Source of the DNA: DATAGF01 sp963835685 | GTDB taxonomy: Bacteria; Actinomycetota; Thermoleophilia; Miltoncostaeales; Miltoncostaeaceae | DNA length: 64,000 bases | Direction: 5' to 3' | Assembly: GCA_963835685.1 (NCBI GenBank) | Contig: CAWIGI010000014.1 | Location: 62,001 to 126,000, forward strand | Shown here: in pieces, positions 1 through 9,488 of the stretch | Position numbering within the stretch: position 1 is the stretch's first letter | How the letters are laid out: each line of letters begins with the position of its first letter | Made by a program: the position numbers and the translations under genes | Notes under the pieces: model-generated | Seen by the model: the letters and a program-made list of their open reading frames with translations, nothing else | What the model was told of the DNA's origin: nothing | The model's database searches: none

Positions 1-1154
1 AAGTCGAGCCACTCCTCGAGCGTCATCGGCAGGTCGGCGCCCTCGTCGGCGCGGAAGGCCATCTCCTCGGCGACCGCAGCGCCGAGAGTCTTCAGGCCGG
101 CCTCGGCCTGCCAGGCCTCGAGGAAGCGGTCCGAGACGATGTCCAGCGTCTCCTCGGCGGTCGGCCCGCCGGCGGCGAGGTGCTCCCGCGCGGCCTGGTC
201 GATCGACTCGGCGACGCCCTTGCGCTCGAGCCACGCGTCGGCGGAGGCGTACTCCTCCTCGGAGAGCGCGTAGAGCAGGTGGCCGTTGACGTCGGTGACG
301 CCGGCGTTGTGGAGGCTGCGCATGGCCGCGAGGAAGCCGGCCTTGTAGGTCGGGATCGAGCGGTTGGTGACGCCGAGGACGAAGGGCTGGTCGCGCTCGT
401 CGCCGGCGCCGTCGAGCAGGTTGGCCGCCTCGGCGTCGGTGCGGGCCACGATGATGCCCGGCACGCCCATGATGTCGAGCTGCAGGCGGGCGGCGTTGAG
501 GCGCTTGATCTGCTCGTCGGATTGCACGAGCACCTTGCCGCCCTGGTGGCCGCACTTCTTGGCCCCGGGCTTCTGGTCCTCGATGTGGTAGCCCGGCACC
601 CCGGCCTCGACGAAGCGCCGGACGAGGTTGCGGACGTGGGCGTCGCCGCCGTGGCCGGTGTCGGCGTCGGCGATGATGAAGGGGGTGAAGTCGACCTCGG
701 GGGCGTCGGCGCGGTCCTCCTCGCTCATCCGCGAGCGGGCGTAGCGCTGGTTGCGGTCGGCGGTCAGGAGCGCCCGCACGAGGCCGGCGGCCTCGTCGGG
801 CACCTGGCTCAGGGGGTAGCTGGCGAGGTCGGGGCCCGGGTCCTCGTCGCGGGAGCCCTTGGCGGAGGTGGCCCATCCGCCGAGGTAGATGCCCTCGATG
901 CCGTTGCGCTTCATCGCGACGGCCTGGCCGGGCGAGTAGGGGCCGAAGGTCGTGATCGCCTGCTTCTGCTCGAAGAGCTCACGGAGCCGCGCGTAGAAGC
1001 GCTCGGCCGCGACCCGCGCCACGGTGTAGTCGCACGGCACCGTGCCGCGCTGCTCGGCGACCTGCCGGGCGGTGAACAGCCGCCGGATGCCGGAGAAGCG
1101 CTCGCCGGCCATCCAGCCCGCGGTCTCTTCGACCTCGTCCTCGAACGCACCCAT
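1..1154 (-). CDS. aceA: Isocitrate lyase, C-terminus outside window
   Basis: Cleaves isocitrate to glyoxylate and succinate in the glyoxylate shunt (cytosolic). About 384 residues are visible from ATG at 1154; the rest lies beyond the left edge. Seen: the active-site cysteine motif KKCGH near residue 200, the metal/substrate segment IIADADTGHGGD near 165, and GGWATSAKG near 95. The stretch RTDAEAANLL followed by DERDQPF resembles the long-form (ICL2/eukaryote-like) lyases more than the short enterobacterial form; that sub-assignment is inference. A G-rich Shine-Dalgarno (AAGGGGGG) lies about 8 bases upstream of the start. No malate synthase is in view. Family call is firm. Confidence 0.95.
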   Translation of the reverse strand, partial: MGAFEDEVEETAGWMAGERFSGIRRLFTARQVAEQRGTVPCDYTVARVAAERFYARLRELFEQKQAITTFGPYSPGQAVAMKRNGIEGIYLGGWATSAKGSRDEDPGPDLASYPLSQVPDEAAGLVRALLTADRNQRYARSRMSEEDRADAPEVDFTPFIIADADTGHGGDAHVRNLVRRFVEAGVPGYHIEDQKPGAKKCGHQGGKVLVQSDEQIKRLNAARLQLDIMGVPGIIVARTDAEAANLLDGAGDERDQPFVLGVTNRSIPTYKAGFLAAMRSLHNAGVTDVNGHLLYALSEEEYASADAWLERKGVAESIDQAAREHLAAGGPTAEETLDIVSDRFLEAWQAEAGLKTLGAAVAEEMAFRADEGADLPMTLEEWLD

Positions 1155-1333
1155 CGTCGTGCCCCCCTTACCGTGGTGAGGGGGCCATTCTACGCACCCC
1201 GGGGAGGCCGCGATCCTCCCCGTCGACCGGCCCCCAAGGGCGACTCGGAGCGATCGTCCGGACTGGGTGATGCGCGTCGTCTGGGCGCGCCGGTAGGCTG
1301 GGCCCCGCAGCAGCCCGGCCGGCGATCGCGGGG

Positions 1334-2509
1334 GTGGGGGTGGAGGGCTCGGCAGGGGTCGGCGACACCGTCAAGCGCTGGCATCACAAGCTCACGGACG
1401 GGCCGCCCACCAGGGGACGGCGCGTCCTGGTGTGGGGCCTCGTCGCCCTGGCCACGATCCTGGTCGTCGTCTGCTCGCTGACGCTCTGGGTGCAGCGCCA
1501 GGCGCTCAACACCGACAACTGGGTGGACCTCAGCACCGAGCTGCTCGCCGACGACGAGGTTCGCGGCGCCGTCTCGGTGCGGCTCGTGGACTCGCTCTAC
1601 GAGCAGACCGACGTGCGGGAGCGGCTCGCCCAGCGCCTGCCGGGGCCACTCGACGCCCTCGCCGCCCCCGCCGCCGGCCTGATCCGCGAGGCGGCCATCA
1701 ACGCGGCCGACTCGCTCCTCGAGCGGCCCCGGGTGCAGGAGCTCTGGGCGGACGCGAACCGCGCCGCCCACGAGCGGCTGGTGGCGATCCTGAGGGAGGA
1801 CTCCGACCGGCTCATCCAGTCGTCCCAGGGTGAGGTGATCCTCGACCTCACCCCCCTCGTGATGCGCCTCAACGACCAGCTCGGCCTCGACGTCGCGCTG
1901 CCCGAGGGCGCAGGCAGGTACGTGATCGCCGAGTCCGACCAGCTCGCCGCGGCCCAGACGGCCGTCGCCGTCATCGATCCGCTGTCGGTGCTGATGATCA
2001 TCGCGGTCGTCGTCCTGCTGGCCATCGCTGTCTACCTGGCCGCGGGCTTCCGGCGCGAGGCCCTGCGCGGCATCGGCCTCACGCTGGTCGTGATCGGGGT
2101 GCTCCTGCTGGTCGTGCGCCGGCTGGTGGGCAACGCCCTGGTCGATGAGCTCACCACCGACACCAACCGGAGCGTCGGCTGGACCGTCTGGGTCCTGGGC
2201 ACGAACCTCCTGCGCGACATCGCCATCGCGATCCTGGTCTACGGGCTCGTGCTGCTGCTGGGGGCGCTGCTGGCCGGGCCCTCCCGCTGGGCCACCTGGA
2301 TCCGGGCCAAGCTCGCCCCGACGATGCGCGACCGCCCGCTCCTCTTCTACGGCGCGGTCGCCCTGGTCTTCCTGCTGCTGCTGCTGTGGAGCCCCCTGAA
2401 CACGCAACGCGGCATCTGGGGCACCCTGCTCCTGGCCGTCCTCGTGGGCCTCGGCATCTGGGCGCTGCGCCGCCAGACCGTGAAGGAGTTCCCGGCCTCC
2501 CCGGCCTGA
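1334..2509 (+). CDS. Integral membrane protein, unknown function
   Basis: A 391-residue protein. An N-terminal membrane helix (about residues 30-52) is followed by a mostly helical, probably extracytoplasmic region of about 150 residues, then about five more membrane helices (roughly 215-235, 240-262, 285-315, 335-355, 360-380). No catalytic motif is recognised. Similar one-plus-several-helix proteins are common in actinobacteria as uncharacterised membrane proteins. GTG at 1334 is the first plausible start; a TAGGCT -10 box sits at 1294-1299, giving a leader of about 30 bases. Not in an operon: the next gene is convergent. Confidence 0.8.
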   Translation: MGVEGSAGVGDTVKRWHHKLTDGPPTRGRRVLVWGLVALATILVVVCSLTLWVQRQALNTDNWVDLSTELLADDEVRGAVSVRLVDSLYEQTDVRERLAQRLPGPLDALAAPAAGLIREAAINAADSLLERPRVQELWADANRAAHERLVAILREDSDRLIQSSQGEVILDLTPLVMRLNDQLGLDVALPEGAGRYVIAESDQLAAAQTAVAVIDPLSVLMIIAVVVLLAIAVYLAAGFRREALRGIGLTLVVIGVLLLVVRRLVGNALVDELTTDTNRSVGWTVWVLGTNLLRDIAIAILVYGLVLLLGALLAGPSRWATWIRAKLAPTMRDRPLLFYGAVALVFLLLLLWSPLNTQRGIWGTLLLAVLVGLGIWALRRQTVKEFPASPA

Positions 2510-2542
2510 TCCTCAGGGTCGCGGGGCGGCCGGCTCTCAGCC

Positions 2543-2863
2543 CTACCGCCGAGCGGCCGTCACCGCCGTGCCGTAGGCGCAGATCTCGGTCGCCTGCTCC
2601 ATGAACTCGGACGTGTCGAAGCGCATGGCGACGATCGCGTTCGCGCCCTTCGCCTCCGCCTCCTCCACCAGGCGCGCGATTGCCTGCTCGCGTCCCTCGG
2701 CGAGCATCTTGGTCATGCCCTTCAGCTCGCCGCCCAGGAGCGACTTGAAGCCGGCCCCGATCTGGGATCCGACATGGCGCGAACGCACCGTCAGCCCGAA
2801 CGTCTCCCCCAGCACCTCGGTGATCTCGTACCCCGGCAGGTCGTTCCCTGTCGTGATCAGCAT
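2543..2863 (-). CDS. YbjQ/UPF0145 family protein
   Basis: A 106-residue protein of the YbjQ (UPF0145, 'heavy-metal-binding') fold family, which has no established biochemical role. Diagnostic features are the opening MLITTGNDLPGYEI, the central GGELKGMTKML segment, and the GANAIVAMRFDTSE strand near residue 75. Length matches the family. It is preceded by AAGGAG at about 10 bases and by a TAGGCT -10 box at 2891-2896, so it is expressed from a leadered promoter of its own. Probably monocistronic. Confidence 0.9.
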   Translation of the reverse strand: MLITTGNDLPGYEITEVLGETFGLTVRSRHVGSQIGAGFKSLLGGELKGMTKMLAEGREQAIARLVEEAEAKGANAIVAMRFDTSEFMEQATEICAYGTAVTAARR

Positions 2864-2984
2864 CCTGCGGCTCCTTCGTCGGGTGGGAGGAGCCTAGGGC
2901 CCGGGCGGGCCCCACAGCCGGTTCGGCGACGCTCGCCCGGGGTACAAGGGACCAATCCCGAGGCGAGGCGGAAGGAGACCGGGC

Positions 2985-3986
2985 GTGAGCAGACCCGACG
3001 GAGGCTCCGCGCCGGCCGGCGTGTCCCTGGGCTACACCCTCTCGAGCGAGGAATTCCCGCCCGACGAGCTGGTCGCCCAGGTGCGGCGGGCGGAGGAGGC
3101 GGGCTTCGCGTACGCCCTCATCTCCGACCACTTCCATCCCTGGATCGGCGCTCAGGGGCAGAGCCCGCACGTCTGGACGGTGCTCGGCGCGATCGCGCAG
3201 GCGACGTCCCGGATCCGCGTCGGCACCGGTGTCACGTGCCCGATCATCCGCCAGCACCCGGCCGTCGTGGCTCAGGCGGCGGCGACGGCCGCGCGCCTGA
3301 TGCCGGGCCGCTTCTTCCTCGGCGTGGGGACCGGGGAGAACCTGAACGAGCACGTCGTCGGCGCGGGCTGGCCTCCGCCCGGCGTGCGCCTCGAGATGCT
3401 CGAGGAGTCGATCGAGGTCATCCGGTCGCTGTGGGATGGCCGGGAGGTGACCCATCGCGGGGCGCACTTCGACGTCGAGCACGCGCGTCTCTACACGACG
3501 CCGGGCGAGGAGCTGGCGATCGTGGTCGCCGCCGGCAACCCCGAGGCGGCGCGCCTGGCCGGCCGCCTCGGCGACGGGCTGTGCACGACCTCGCCCGACC
3601 GCTCGCTCGTGGAGGCCTTCGAGGAGGGAGGAGGAAGCGGCCCGCGCTACGGTCAGATGACCGTCTGCTGGCACGAGAGCGAGGCCGAGGCGCGGCGCAT
3701 CGCCCGCGAGGTCTGGCCCAACGCGGCGCTTCCGGGCGACCTGAGCCAGGAGCTCGAGCGACCCGCGCACTTCGAGCAGGCCGCAGAGCTCGTGCGGCAG
3801 GAGGACGTCGCCGAGCTGGTCGTCTGCGGACCCGACGCGGAGCGCTACCGCGAGACGATCGCCGCCTACGCGCAGGCGGGGATCGACCACGTCTACATCC
3901 ACCAGGTCGGCCCCGACCAAGAGGGCTTCATCGGCTTCGCGGAGCGCGAGCTGCTCGGGCGGGCGGCGGCCCTCTCACCGGCCTGA
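2985..3986 (+). CDS. F420-dependent LLM-class oxidoreductase (TIGR03557-like)
   Basis: A 333-residue luciferase-like TIM-barrel flavin/F420 enzyme related to F420-dependent glucose-6-phosphate dehydrogenase. Seen: the early strand GYTLSSEEFPPDELV, the SDHFHPW motif (residues about 45-51) that in this group places His at the deazaflavin, VGTGVTCPIIRQHPAVVAQ near 85, and FFLGVGTGENLNEHVVG near 110. Substrate is not predictable. GTG start chosen because GGAAGGAG lies just upstream. A GTTC-N15-GGGTAC sequence at 2921-2945 resembles a SigB-type promoter but is weaker than those at 11-18 kb. The gene stands alone. Confidence 0.88.
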   Translation: MSRPDGGSAPAGVSLGYTLSSEEFPPDELVAQVRRAEEAGFAYALISDHFHPWIGAQGQSPHVWTVLGAIAQATSRIRVGTGVTCPIIRQHPAVVAQAAATAARLMPGRFFLGVGTGENLNEHVVGAGWPPPGVRLEMLEESIEVIRSLWDGREVTHRGAHFDVEHARLYTTPGEELAIVVAAGNPEAARLAGRLGDGLCTTSPDRSLVEAFEEGGGSGPRYGQMTVCWHESEAEARRIAREVWPNAALPGDLSQELERPAHFEQAAELVRQEDVAELVVCGPDAERYRETIAAYAQAGIDHVYIHQVGPDQEGFIGFAERELLGRAAALSPA

Positions 3987-3991
3987 CCGAC

Positions 3992-4009
3992 GCCGCCGCG
4001 CCCGGCGGC
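3992..4009 (+). terminator. GC hairpin after the F420 oxidoreductase
   Basis: GCCGCC (3992-3997), a six-base loop and GGCGGC (4004-4009) form a perfect stem six bases after the stop codon. A second small stem, TCGCC-TGG-GGCGA, follows directly. There is no T-run, as is usual in very GC-rich actinobacteria. Confidence 0.45.
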
Positions 4010-4193
4010 TCGCCTGGGGCGAGGGCGATCTTCTGGTTGATGTGGCAGCGGTTCTCCGGGTCCCGGAAGCCGAGGCGGCGCACCTCGGCACGCAGCGCGA
4101 CCTCATCAGCCGCTCGGTCGCGCCTGGCCGACCTGGCGACCCGTACCTGGCGCGGGCGCATCGGCCAGGGTCCTCAGGCCGCGCCGCCTCGGG

Positions 4194-4199
4194 TAGCGT
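4194..4199 (+). promoter_or_regulatory. Leaderless -10 box (TAGCGT) of the acyl-CoA operon
   Basis: TAGCGT ends seven bases before the ATG at 4207, so transcription would begin at or next to the start codon. No Shine-Dalgarno is present, in agreement. The same spacing recurs at many genes in the window. Confidence 0.55.
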
Positions 4200-4206
4200 C
4201 CGCGGC

Positions 4207-4959
4207 ATGCCCAATGACGGCCGTCGCTTCGCCGGGCGCGTCGCCCTCGTCACCGGCGGCGGACGCGGCATCGGGCGGGCCATCGCGCTGGCGCTGGCCG
4301 CCGAGGGCGCGCGGGTGGCCGTGGTCGCGCGTACGTCGTCCCAGTGCGAGGGGGTGGCCGGGGAGATCGGTGAGGACGCGATCGCCGTGGCGGCCGACGT
4401 GTCCGATCCGGCCGCCTGCGCGGCGGCGGCTCACGCGGTGGCGCAGGGGCTCGGGCCTCCGACCCTGCTGGTCAACGCCGCCGGCGTCTCGCCGGTGTAC
4501 TCCCGCGCCGAGGAGCACGACGACGGCGCCTTCCGCCGGATCCTCGAGGTCAACCTGCTGGGCGCGCACCAGATGACCCGGGCGGTCGCGCCCGCGCTGC
4601 TCGAGGGGGGCGGGGCGGTGCTGATGGTCGCGAGCGTGGAGGGCGCCGCCGCGAGCCCCCGGCTGGCCGGCTACGGCGCCTCCAAGGCGGGGCTCATCCA
4701 GCTGACGCGCACGCTCGCCCGCGAGTGGGCCCCGCGGGGCGTCCGCGTCAACGCGATCTGCCCGGGCTACGTCGAGACCGAGATGACCGCCGCGTTCCTG
4801 GGCGTGGAGCGCCTGCGCGAGGGGGTGCTGGCGCGCACCCCGCTCGGGCGCCTCGGCGAGATGCGCGAGGTGGTGGGGCCCGCGCTCTTCCTGCTCTCCG
4901 ACGAGGCCTCCTACGTCACCGGGGCGGCGCTGCTGGTCAACGGCGGGATGGCGGCGTGA
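4207..4959 (+). CDS. Short-chain dehydrogenase/reductase
   Basis: A 250-residue classical SDR (NAD(P)H-dependent oxidoreductase). Nucleotide motif TGGGRGIGRA at about residues 15-24, NAAG at about 92, catalytic Ser in MVASVEG (about 140), and the YGASK Tyr/Lys pair (about 155-159). The C-terminal SDEASYVTGAALLVNGG is typical of 3-ketoacyl-(ACP/CoA) reductase-like members. First gene of an overlapping operon with acyl-CoA dehydrogenase, acyl-CoA ligase and a phosphotransferase, suggesting a hydroxyacyl or branched-acid substrate (inference). The frame is open further upstream, but ATG 4207 fits both the family N-terminus and the leaderless promoter. Confidence 0.9.
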   Translation: MPNDGRRFAGRVALVTGGGRGIGRAIALALAAEGARVAVVARTSSQCEGVAGEIGEDAIAVAADVSDPAACAAAAHAVAQGLGPPTLLVNAAGVSPVYSRAEEHDDGAFRRILEVNLLGAHQMTRAVAPALLEGGGAVLMVASVEGAAASPRLAGYGASKAGLIQLTRTLAREWAPRGVRVNAICPGYVETEMTAAFLGVERLREGVLARTPLGRLGEMREVVGPALFLLSDEASYVTGAALLVNGGMAA

Positions 4960-6149
4960 GCGACCCCTTCCTCACCCTGGAGCTCCTCGACCTGCGCGAC
5001 CGGACCCGCGCCTTCGTGGCCGGGGAGGTCATCCCGGCCGAGGGCCCGGACGGCTCGGCCCGGGACCCGGAGGCCCGGACGCGCGTCCGCGCCGCGGCGC
5101 GCCGGTCGGGGCTCTTCGCGCCCAGCGCTCCTCGCGAGATGGACGGTCTCGGCCTGGACCTGCGCGCCTGCAGCGTCGTCTTCGAGGAGGCCGGCTACAG
5201 CCTGCTCGGGCCGCACGCACTCAACTGCGCCGCGCCGGACGAGGGCAACATGCACCTCCTCGCGCGCATCGGGACCGAGGAGCAGAAGCGCCGCTACCTG
5301 GCGCCGCTCGCCTCGGGCGAGGTGCGCTCGTGCTTCGCGATGACCGAGCCGGCGCCCGGCGCCGGCTCCGACCCCTCCATGCTCCGCACCACCGCCACAC
5401 CGAACGGCCAGGGGTGGGTCATCGAGGGCGACAAGACCTTCATCTCCGGCGCCGACGGCGCCGACTTCGCGATCTGCATGGCCCGGACCGGCGACCGGGT
5501 GACCCGCGAGGAGGGCGCGACGATGTTCCTGATCGACGCCGCCAACCCGGGCTTCCGCGTCGGCCGGCGGATCCCCACGATCGACGTCGGCTTCGTGGGC
5601 GGCCACTCCGAGGTGGCCCTGCGGGGCTGCGAGGTCGGCGCCGACGCCGTCCTCGGCGAGCCGGGGCGCGGGCTCGGCCACGCGCAGGCGCGGCTGGGCC
5701 CGGCGCGCCTCACCCACTGCATGCGCTGGCTCGGCCTGGCGCGGCGCGCCCTCGACATCGCCCTCGACCGCGCCGCCGAGCGCGAGGCGTTCGGCGCCCG
5801 CCTCCAGGACCTCGGGATCGTGCAGGCGCAGATCGCCGACGCGGTCATCGACCTGGACTCGAGCCGGGCGCTCGTGCGACAGGTCGCCGGGGTGCTCGAC
5901 GCGGGGGCCGACGGCACGCTCGAGTCCTCCGTCGCCAAGGTGCACGTGGGCGAGGCCGTGGGCCGGGTCGTCGACCGGGCGGCCCAGATCTGCGGCGCGC
6001 TCGGCGTCTCCCACGATCTCCCGCTCGCGCGCTACATGGCCGAGGTGCGCCCCTTCCGGATCTACGACGGCCCCTCCGAGGCGCACCGCTGGTCGATCGC
6101 GCGGCGCGCGGTGAGCCGGCGGCGGCGCGAGCGGGAGGGCGCGCCGTGA
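4956..6149 (+). CDS. Acyl-CoA dehydrogenase
   Basis: A 397-residue FAD-dependent acyl-CoA dehydrogenase (alpha,beta-desaturation in fatty or branched acid breakdown). Seen: the FAD-site motif CFAMTEPAPGAGSDPS (about residues 127-142), ISGADGADFAICMART, the helix-rich C-terminal domain with REAFGARLQDLGIVQAQIAD, and the terminal YDGPSEAHRWSIARR typical of the ACAD10/11-like subgroup. GTG 4956 overlaps the SDR stop as GTGA, implying translational coupling. The next two operon genes (ligase and APH-like kinase) match the usual ACAD11-type neighbourhood. Electron acceptor (ETF) genes are not in the window. Confidence 0.93.
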   Translation: MSDPFLTLELLDLRDRTRAFVAGEVIPAEGPDGSARDPEARTRVRAAARRSGLFAPSAPREMDGLGLDLRACSVVFEEAGYSLLGPHALNCAAPDEGNMHLLARIGTEEQKRRYLAPLASGEVRSCFAMTEPAPGAGSDPSMLRTTATPNGQGWVIEGDKTFISGADGADFAICMARTGDRVTREEGATMFLIDAANPGFRVGRRIPTIDVGFVGGHSEVALRGCEVGADAVLGEPGRGLGHAQARLGPARLTHCMRWLGLARRALDIALDRAAEREAFGARLQDLGIVQAQIADAVIDLDSSRALVRQVAGVLDAGADGTLESSVAKVHVGEAVGRVVDRAAQICGALGVSHDLPLARYMAEVRPFRIYDGPSEAHRWSIARRAVSRRRREREGAP

Positions 6150-7727
6150 CGCGCGCCGTGCACCGCACCGAGCTCACCCCGGTGAGCTTCCTGGAGCGGT
6201 CGGCGCGCGTCTTCCCCGACCGCACCGCGGTGGTGCACGGGACGCGCCGGTACGGCTACGGGGAGCTGGCCGCCCGCTGCCGGCGGCTGGCGAGCGCCCT
6301 GCGCGCGGCCGGGCTCGCGCGCGGCGATCGCGTGGCGCTGCTGTGCCCGAACACGCCGGCCATGCTCGAGGCGCACTTCGGCGTGCCGCTGGCAGGCGGG
6401 GTGATGGTGCCGATCAACGTTCGCCTCGCCGCGCCCGAGATCGGCTACATCCTCGGCCACTCGGGCGCGCGGTTCCTGCTGGTCGACGCGGCGCTCACCG
6501 GGTCGCTGGAGGGCCTCGACCTCTCACGGGCTGCAGGTGGTGCGGGTCAACGACACGGGCGCGTCCGGGGACCCGTACGAGGATCTGCTCGCCACCGGTG
6601 ACCCGGGCGGGCCGCGGGGCGTCGCGCCCGAGCACGAGGACGAGCTGATCTCGATCAACTACACCTCGGGCACCACCGGGCGGCCGAAGGGCGTCATGTG
6701 CACGCACCGCGGGTCCCACCTCAACGCCCTCGGCGACGTCCTCCACACCGGCCTCGCCGACGGGGCCGTCTACCTGTGGACGCTCCCGATGTTCCACGGC
6801 AACGGCTGGTGCTTCACCTGGGCCGTCACGGCCGTCGGCGGCACGCACGTGTGCCTGCGCGCGCCCGATCCGGCGCGCATCTGGGAGCTGCTCGAGGAGG
6901 AGCGCGTCACGCACATGTGCAGCGCGCCGACCGTGCAGATCGGCGTCGCGCACCACGCCGCGGCGCACCCGCTGGCGCGCACGGTGACCGTCGCGATGGG
7001 CGGTGCCCCGCCGTCGCCGACGCTGCTCGCCCGCCTGCGCGAGCTGGGCTTCCACCCGATCCACCTCTACGGGCTCACCGAGACCTACACGCCGCTCACG
7101 AGCTGCGTGGAGCAGCCAGGGTGGTCCGCCCTGGACGAGGACGCACGGTCGCGACTGCTCGCGCGCCAGGGCCACAGCCACCTGCTCGCGGATCCGGTCC
7201 GGGTCGTGGACGCGCAGATGAACGACGTGCCGCAGGACGGCGCCACGCTCGGCGAGGTCGTGGCCCGCGGCAACACGGTGATGCGCGGCTACTACGAGGA
7301 CCCCGAGGCCACCGAGGAGGCGTTCCGCGGCGGCTGGCTCCACACCGGCGACATGGCCGTCTGGCACCCCGACGGCGACATCGAGCTGCGCGATCGCATC
7401 AAGGACGTGGTGATCTCGGGGGGCGAGAACATCTCCACGATCGAGGTCGAGCAGGTCGTCTGCCGCCACCCCGCGGTCCTCGAGTGCGCGGTCGTGGCGA
7501 TGCCCGACGAGCGCTGGGGCGAGCGCCCGAAGGCGTTCGTGGCGCTCAAGGACGGCGCGGAGACGAGCGCCGAGGCGATCATCGACTTTTGCCGCGCCCA
7601 CCTGGCGCACTACAAGTGCCCCGCGGCCGTCGCCTTCGGCGAGCTGCCGAAGACATCCACCGGCAAGGTCCAGAAGTTCGTGCTGCGCGAGGGGGAGTGG
7701 GCCGGCCGCGAGCGGCGAGTCGGTTGA
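6146..7727 (+). pseudogene. Fatty-acid/acyl-CoA ligase, interrupted by a +1 frameshift
   Basis: An ANL-superfamily acyl-CoA synthetase (activates a carboxylic acid with ATP and CoA). It begins at GTG 6146 (GTGA overlap with the dehydrogenase stop) and reads well to about residue 125 (GLDLS); the rest, from GLQVVRVND on, is in the next frame. The total length is 3n+1, so one extra base lies around 6521-6530. Downstream are intact P-loop YTSGTTGRPKGV, YGLTETY, GWLHTGDMAVWHPDGDIE and the catalytic-lysine tail KTSTGKVQKF. The reading frames would give a normal length of about 526 residues if joined. No stop or slippery run marks the site, so sequence error or recent mutation is likelier than programmed shifting. 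The substrate is unknown. Confidence 0.88.
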
Positions 7728-8770
7728 CCGCGGACGAGCAGGCGGCGGTCGACCCCGGAGCGGTCGCCGCCTTCCTCGCCGCCCGCGTCCCGGAGCTCGC
7801 CGGCCCCTTCACGATCGCCCGGCTCGGCGAGGGGCAGTCGTGCCTGACGTACCTGGTCTCCGGCACCGGCTGGGAGGTGGTCCTCCGCCGCCCGCCGCGC
7901 GGAGAGCTGCCGCGGGGCGCGTTCGACGTGGTGCGCGAGCACCGGGTGCTGGCGGCGCTCGCGGACAGCGAGACGGGCGTGCCGGTGCCCCGGCCCCTCG
8001 CGCTCTGCGAGGACGCGGAGGTGCTCGGCGCGCCGTTCTACCTGATGGAGCGGGTCCACGGGCACAGCGTCCGCACGGCGCTCCCCCCCGCCCTGACGGG
8101 CCACGCGGACCGCCGGCGCATGGGCGAGGCCCTGGTCAACGTGCTGGTCGCCCTGCGCGCCGTCAACGTCCGCGCGGTCGGCCTGGAGGGCCACGGGCGC
8201 CCGGACGGGTACCTTGCGCGTCAGCTCCGGCGCATGGGCGAGCAGCGGGAGGCGGTGCGGGGCCGCGCGCTGCCCGCGCTCGACGCGGTGGGCGCCTGGC
8301 TCGCCGACCATGTGCCGGGCTCGCCCGCGCCGGCGCTCCTGCACGGCGACCTCAAGCTCGACAACGTCATCCTCGCGCCCGCCTCGCCGGCGCGCGTCGC
8401 GGCGGTGATCGACTGGGAGATGTCAACGCTGGGCGACCCCCTGGCCGACCTCGGGTGGCTGCTCTACTTCTGGCGCGAGGAGGGCGAGGGGCCCTTCCCG
8501 ATCCCCGTCGCCAACGTCACGCACCTGCCGGGATTCCCCCGCCGCGCGGAGCTGCGCGAGCGCTACGAGCGGCTGACCGGCGCCCCGGTGCCCGACGCGC
8601 CGTGGTACGCGGCGCTCGGCGGTTGGAAGATCGCCGTGATCATGGAGGCGTCGTACCAGCGCTTCCGGGCCGGGAACGCCGACCACCCGACCTTCGCGGC
8701 GCTGGATGAGGGCGTACCGCAGCTGGCGCGGCGGGCGCTCGCGTTCGCGGAGGGCGGGCTGACGACCTAG
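7724..8770 (+). CDS. APH-like phosphotransferase (ACAD10/11-type)
   Basis: A 348-residue kinase-fold protein of the aminoglycoside-phosphotransferase superfamily. Seen: ATP-site strand LGEGQSCLTYLV (about residues 30-41), catalytic loop LLHGDLKLDNVIL (about 205-217) with the HGD and Asn, and the metal motif VIDWEMSTLGDPLADLGW. In animals this domain is fused to ACAD10/11 and phosphorylates 4-hydroxyacyl-CoA before dehydrogenation; here it is a separate gene in an operon with such a dehydrogenase, so breakdown of 4-hydroxy acids is a reasonable inference. TTG 7724 overlaps the ligase stop as TTGA. Its own stop shares a CTAG with the convergent methyltransferase. Confidence 0.88.
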   Translation: MTADEQAAVDPGAVAAFLAARVPELAGPFTIARLGEGQSCLTYLVSGTGWEVVLRRPPRGELPRGAFDVVREHRVLAALADSETGVPVPRPLALCEDAEVLGAPFYLMERVHGHSVRTALPPALTGHADRRRMGEALVNVLVALRAVNVRAVGLEGHGRPDGYLARQLRRMGEQREAVRGRALPALDAVGAWLADHVPGSPAPALLHGDLKLDNVILAPASPARVAAVIDWEMSTLGDPLADLGWLLYFWREEGEGPFPIPVANVTHLPGFPRRAELRERYERLTGAPVPDAPWYAALGGWKIAVIMEASYQRFRAGNADHPTFAALDEGVPQLARRALAFAEGGLTT

Positions 8771-9372
8771 CCGGGGCCGCGCCGGGTCAGGAGGTAGAGC
8801 GTCGGCTCGGCCCGGCGCACCGGCCGCGGCATGTCGGGCCTCACCACCGACTGAGCGTCGTCGAGCTCCCAGTCGTCGCCCAGCAGGGCGACGACGTCCT
8901 CCCTGTCCATGCCGCGCGGAAGCACCATGCGCCGTCCGGCCCTGAACGCGACCATCAGCAGTCGCGCCCCCTGCCCGGCCAGGTCGGCGAGCCCGGCGGC
9001 GGCGCCCCGGCGGGCCGGGTCGGGCAGCCCCTGGATGCAGCCGAAGTCGTAGAGGAGGTCGTAGCCGGGCTCGAGGCCCAACCCCCCCAGCTGAGCCACG
9101 TCGCCGCTCACCCACTGCACCTCGACGCCCTCCTCGGCCGCCCGGCGCCTGGCCCTCGCGAGCGCCTTGTCGACGAAGTCGATCCCGGTGACCTGCCAGC
9201 CGCGCGTGGCCAGATGCACGGCGTCCGCCCCGGAGCCGCAGCCGACGTCGAGCGCACGTCCCGGCGCCATGGCGGTCGGCCCCTCGAACAGCGGCCGCCA
9301 TGACTCCGCGACCGCTCGTCGCTCCCATGGGGCGAAGCCCAACCGGTACATCAGCCCATATGGGGGAGCCAC
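8767..9372 (-). CDS. Class I SAM-dependent methyltransferase
   Basis: A 201-residue Rossmann-fold methyltransferase. Motif I is ALDVGCGSGADAVHLA (about residues 40-55), followed by the acidic VTGIDFVDKAL and the post-II strand VQWVSGDVAQLG. The segment YDFGCIQGLPDPARRG replaces the usual motif IV, as in small-molecule or thiol methyltransferase relatives. Substrate unknown. GTG start with GGAGG six bases upstream. Convergent with the acyl-CoA operon; the two stops overlap in CTAG at 8767-8770. Confidence 0.87.
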   Translation of the reverse strand: MAPPYGLMYRLGFAPWERRAVAESWRPLFEGPTAMAPGRALDVGCGSGADAVHLATRGWQVTGIDFVDKALARARRRAAEEGVEVQWVSGDVAQLGGLGLEPGYDLLYDFGCIQGLPDPARRGAAAGLADLAGQGARLLMVAFRAGRRMVLPRGMDREDVVALLGDDWELDDAQSVVRPDMPRPVRRAEPTLYLLTRRGPG

Positions 9373-9488
9373 TGGGCACCTCCGCGGTCGCCTGTCGCCG
9401 AGACTGTCCCAGGCGGGCCGCGCCCGTCAATCTGGATGTCCCAGGACCAGGCCTTCTGAGCCGAGACGCGCGACGATGTCCTCTGGAG

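Noticed and set aside
2921..2945. SigB-type promoter before the F420 oxidoreductase
   Set aside because: GTTC-N15-GGGTAC has the right words but spacing 15, not 16, and no stress link; kept only as a note in the gene entry.
6521..6530. Programmed +1 frameshift in the acyl-CoA ligase
   Set aside because: No in-frame stop, slippery run or stimulatory structure at the site, and six other genes in the window show similar breaks at unrelated sequences.
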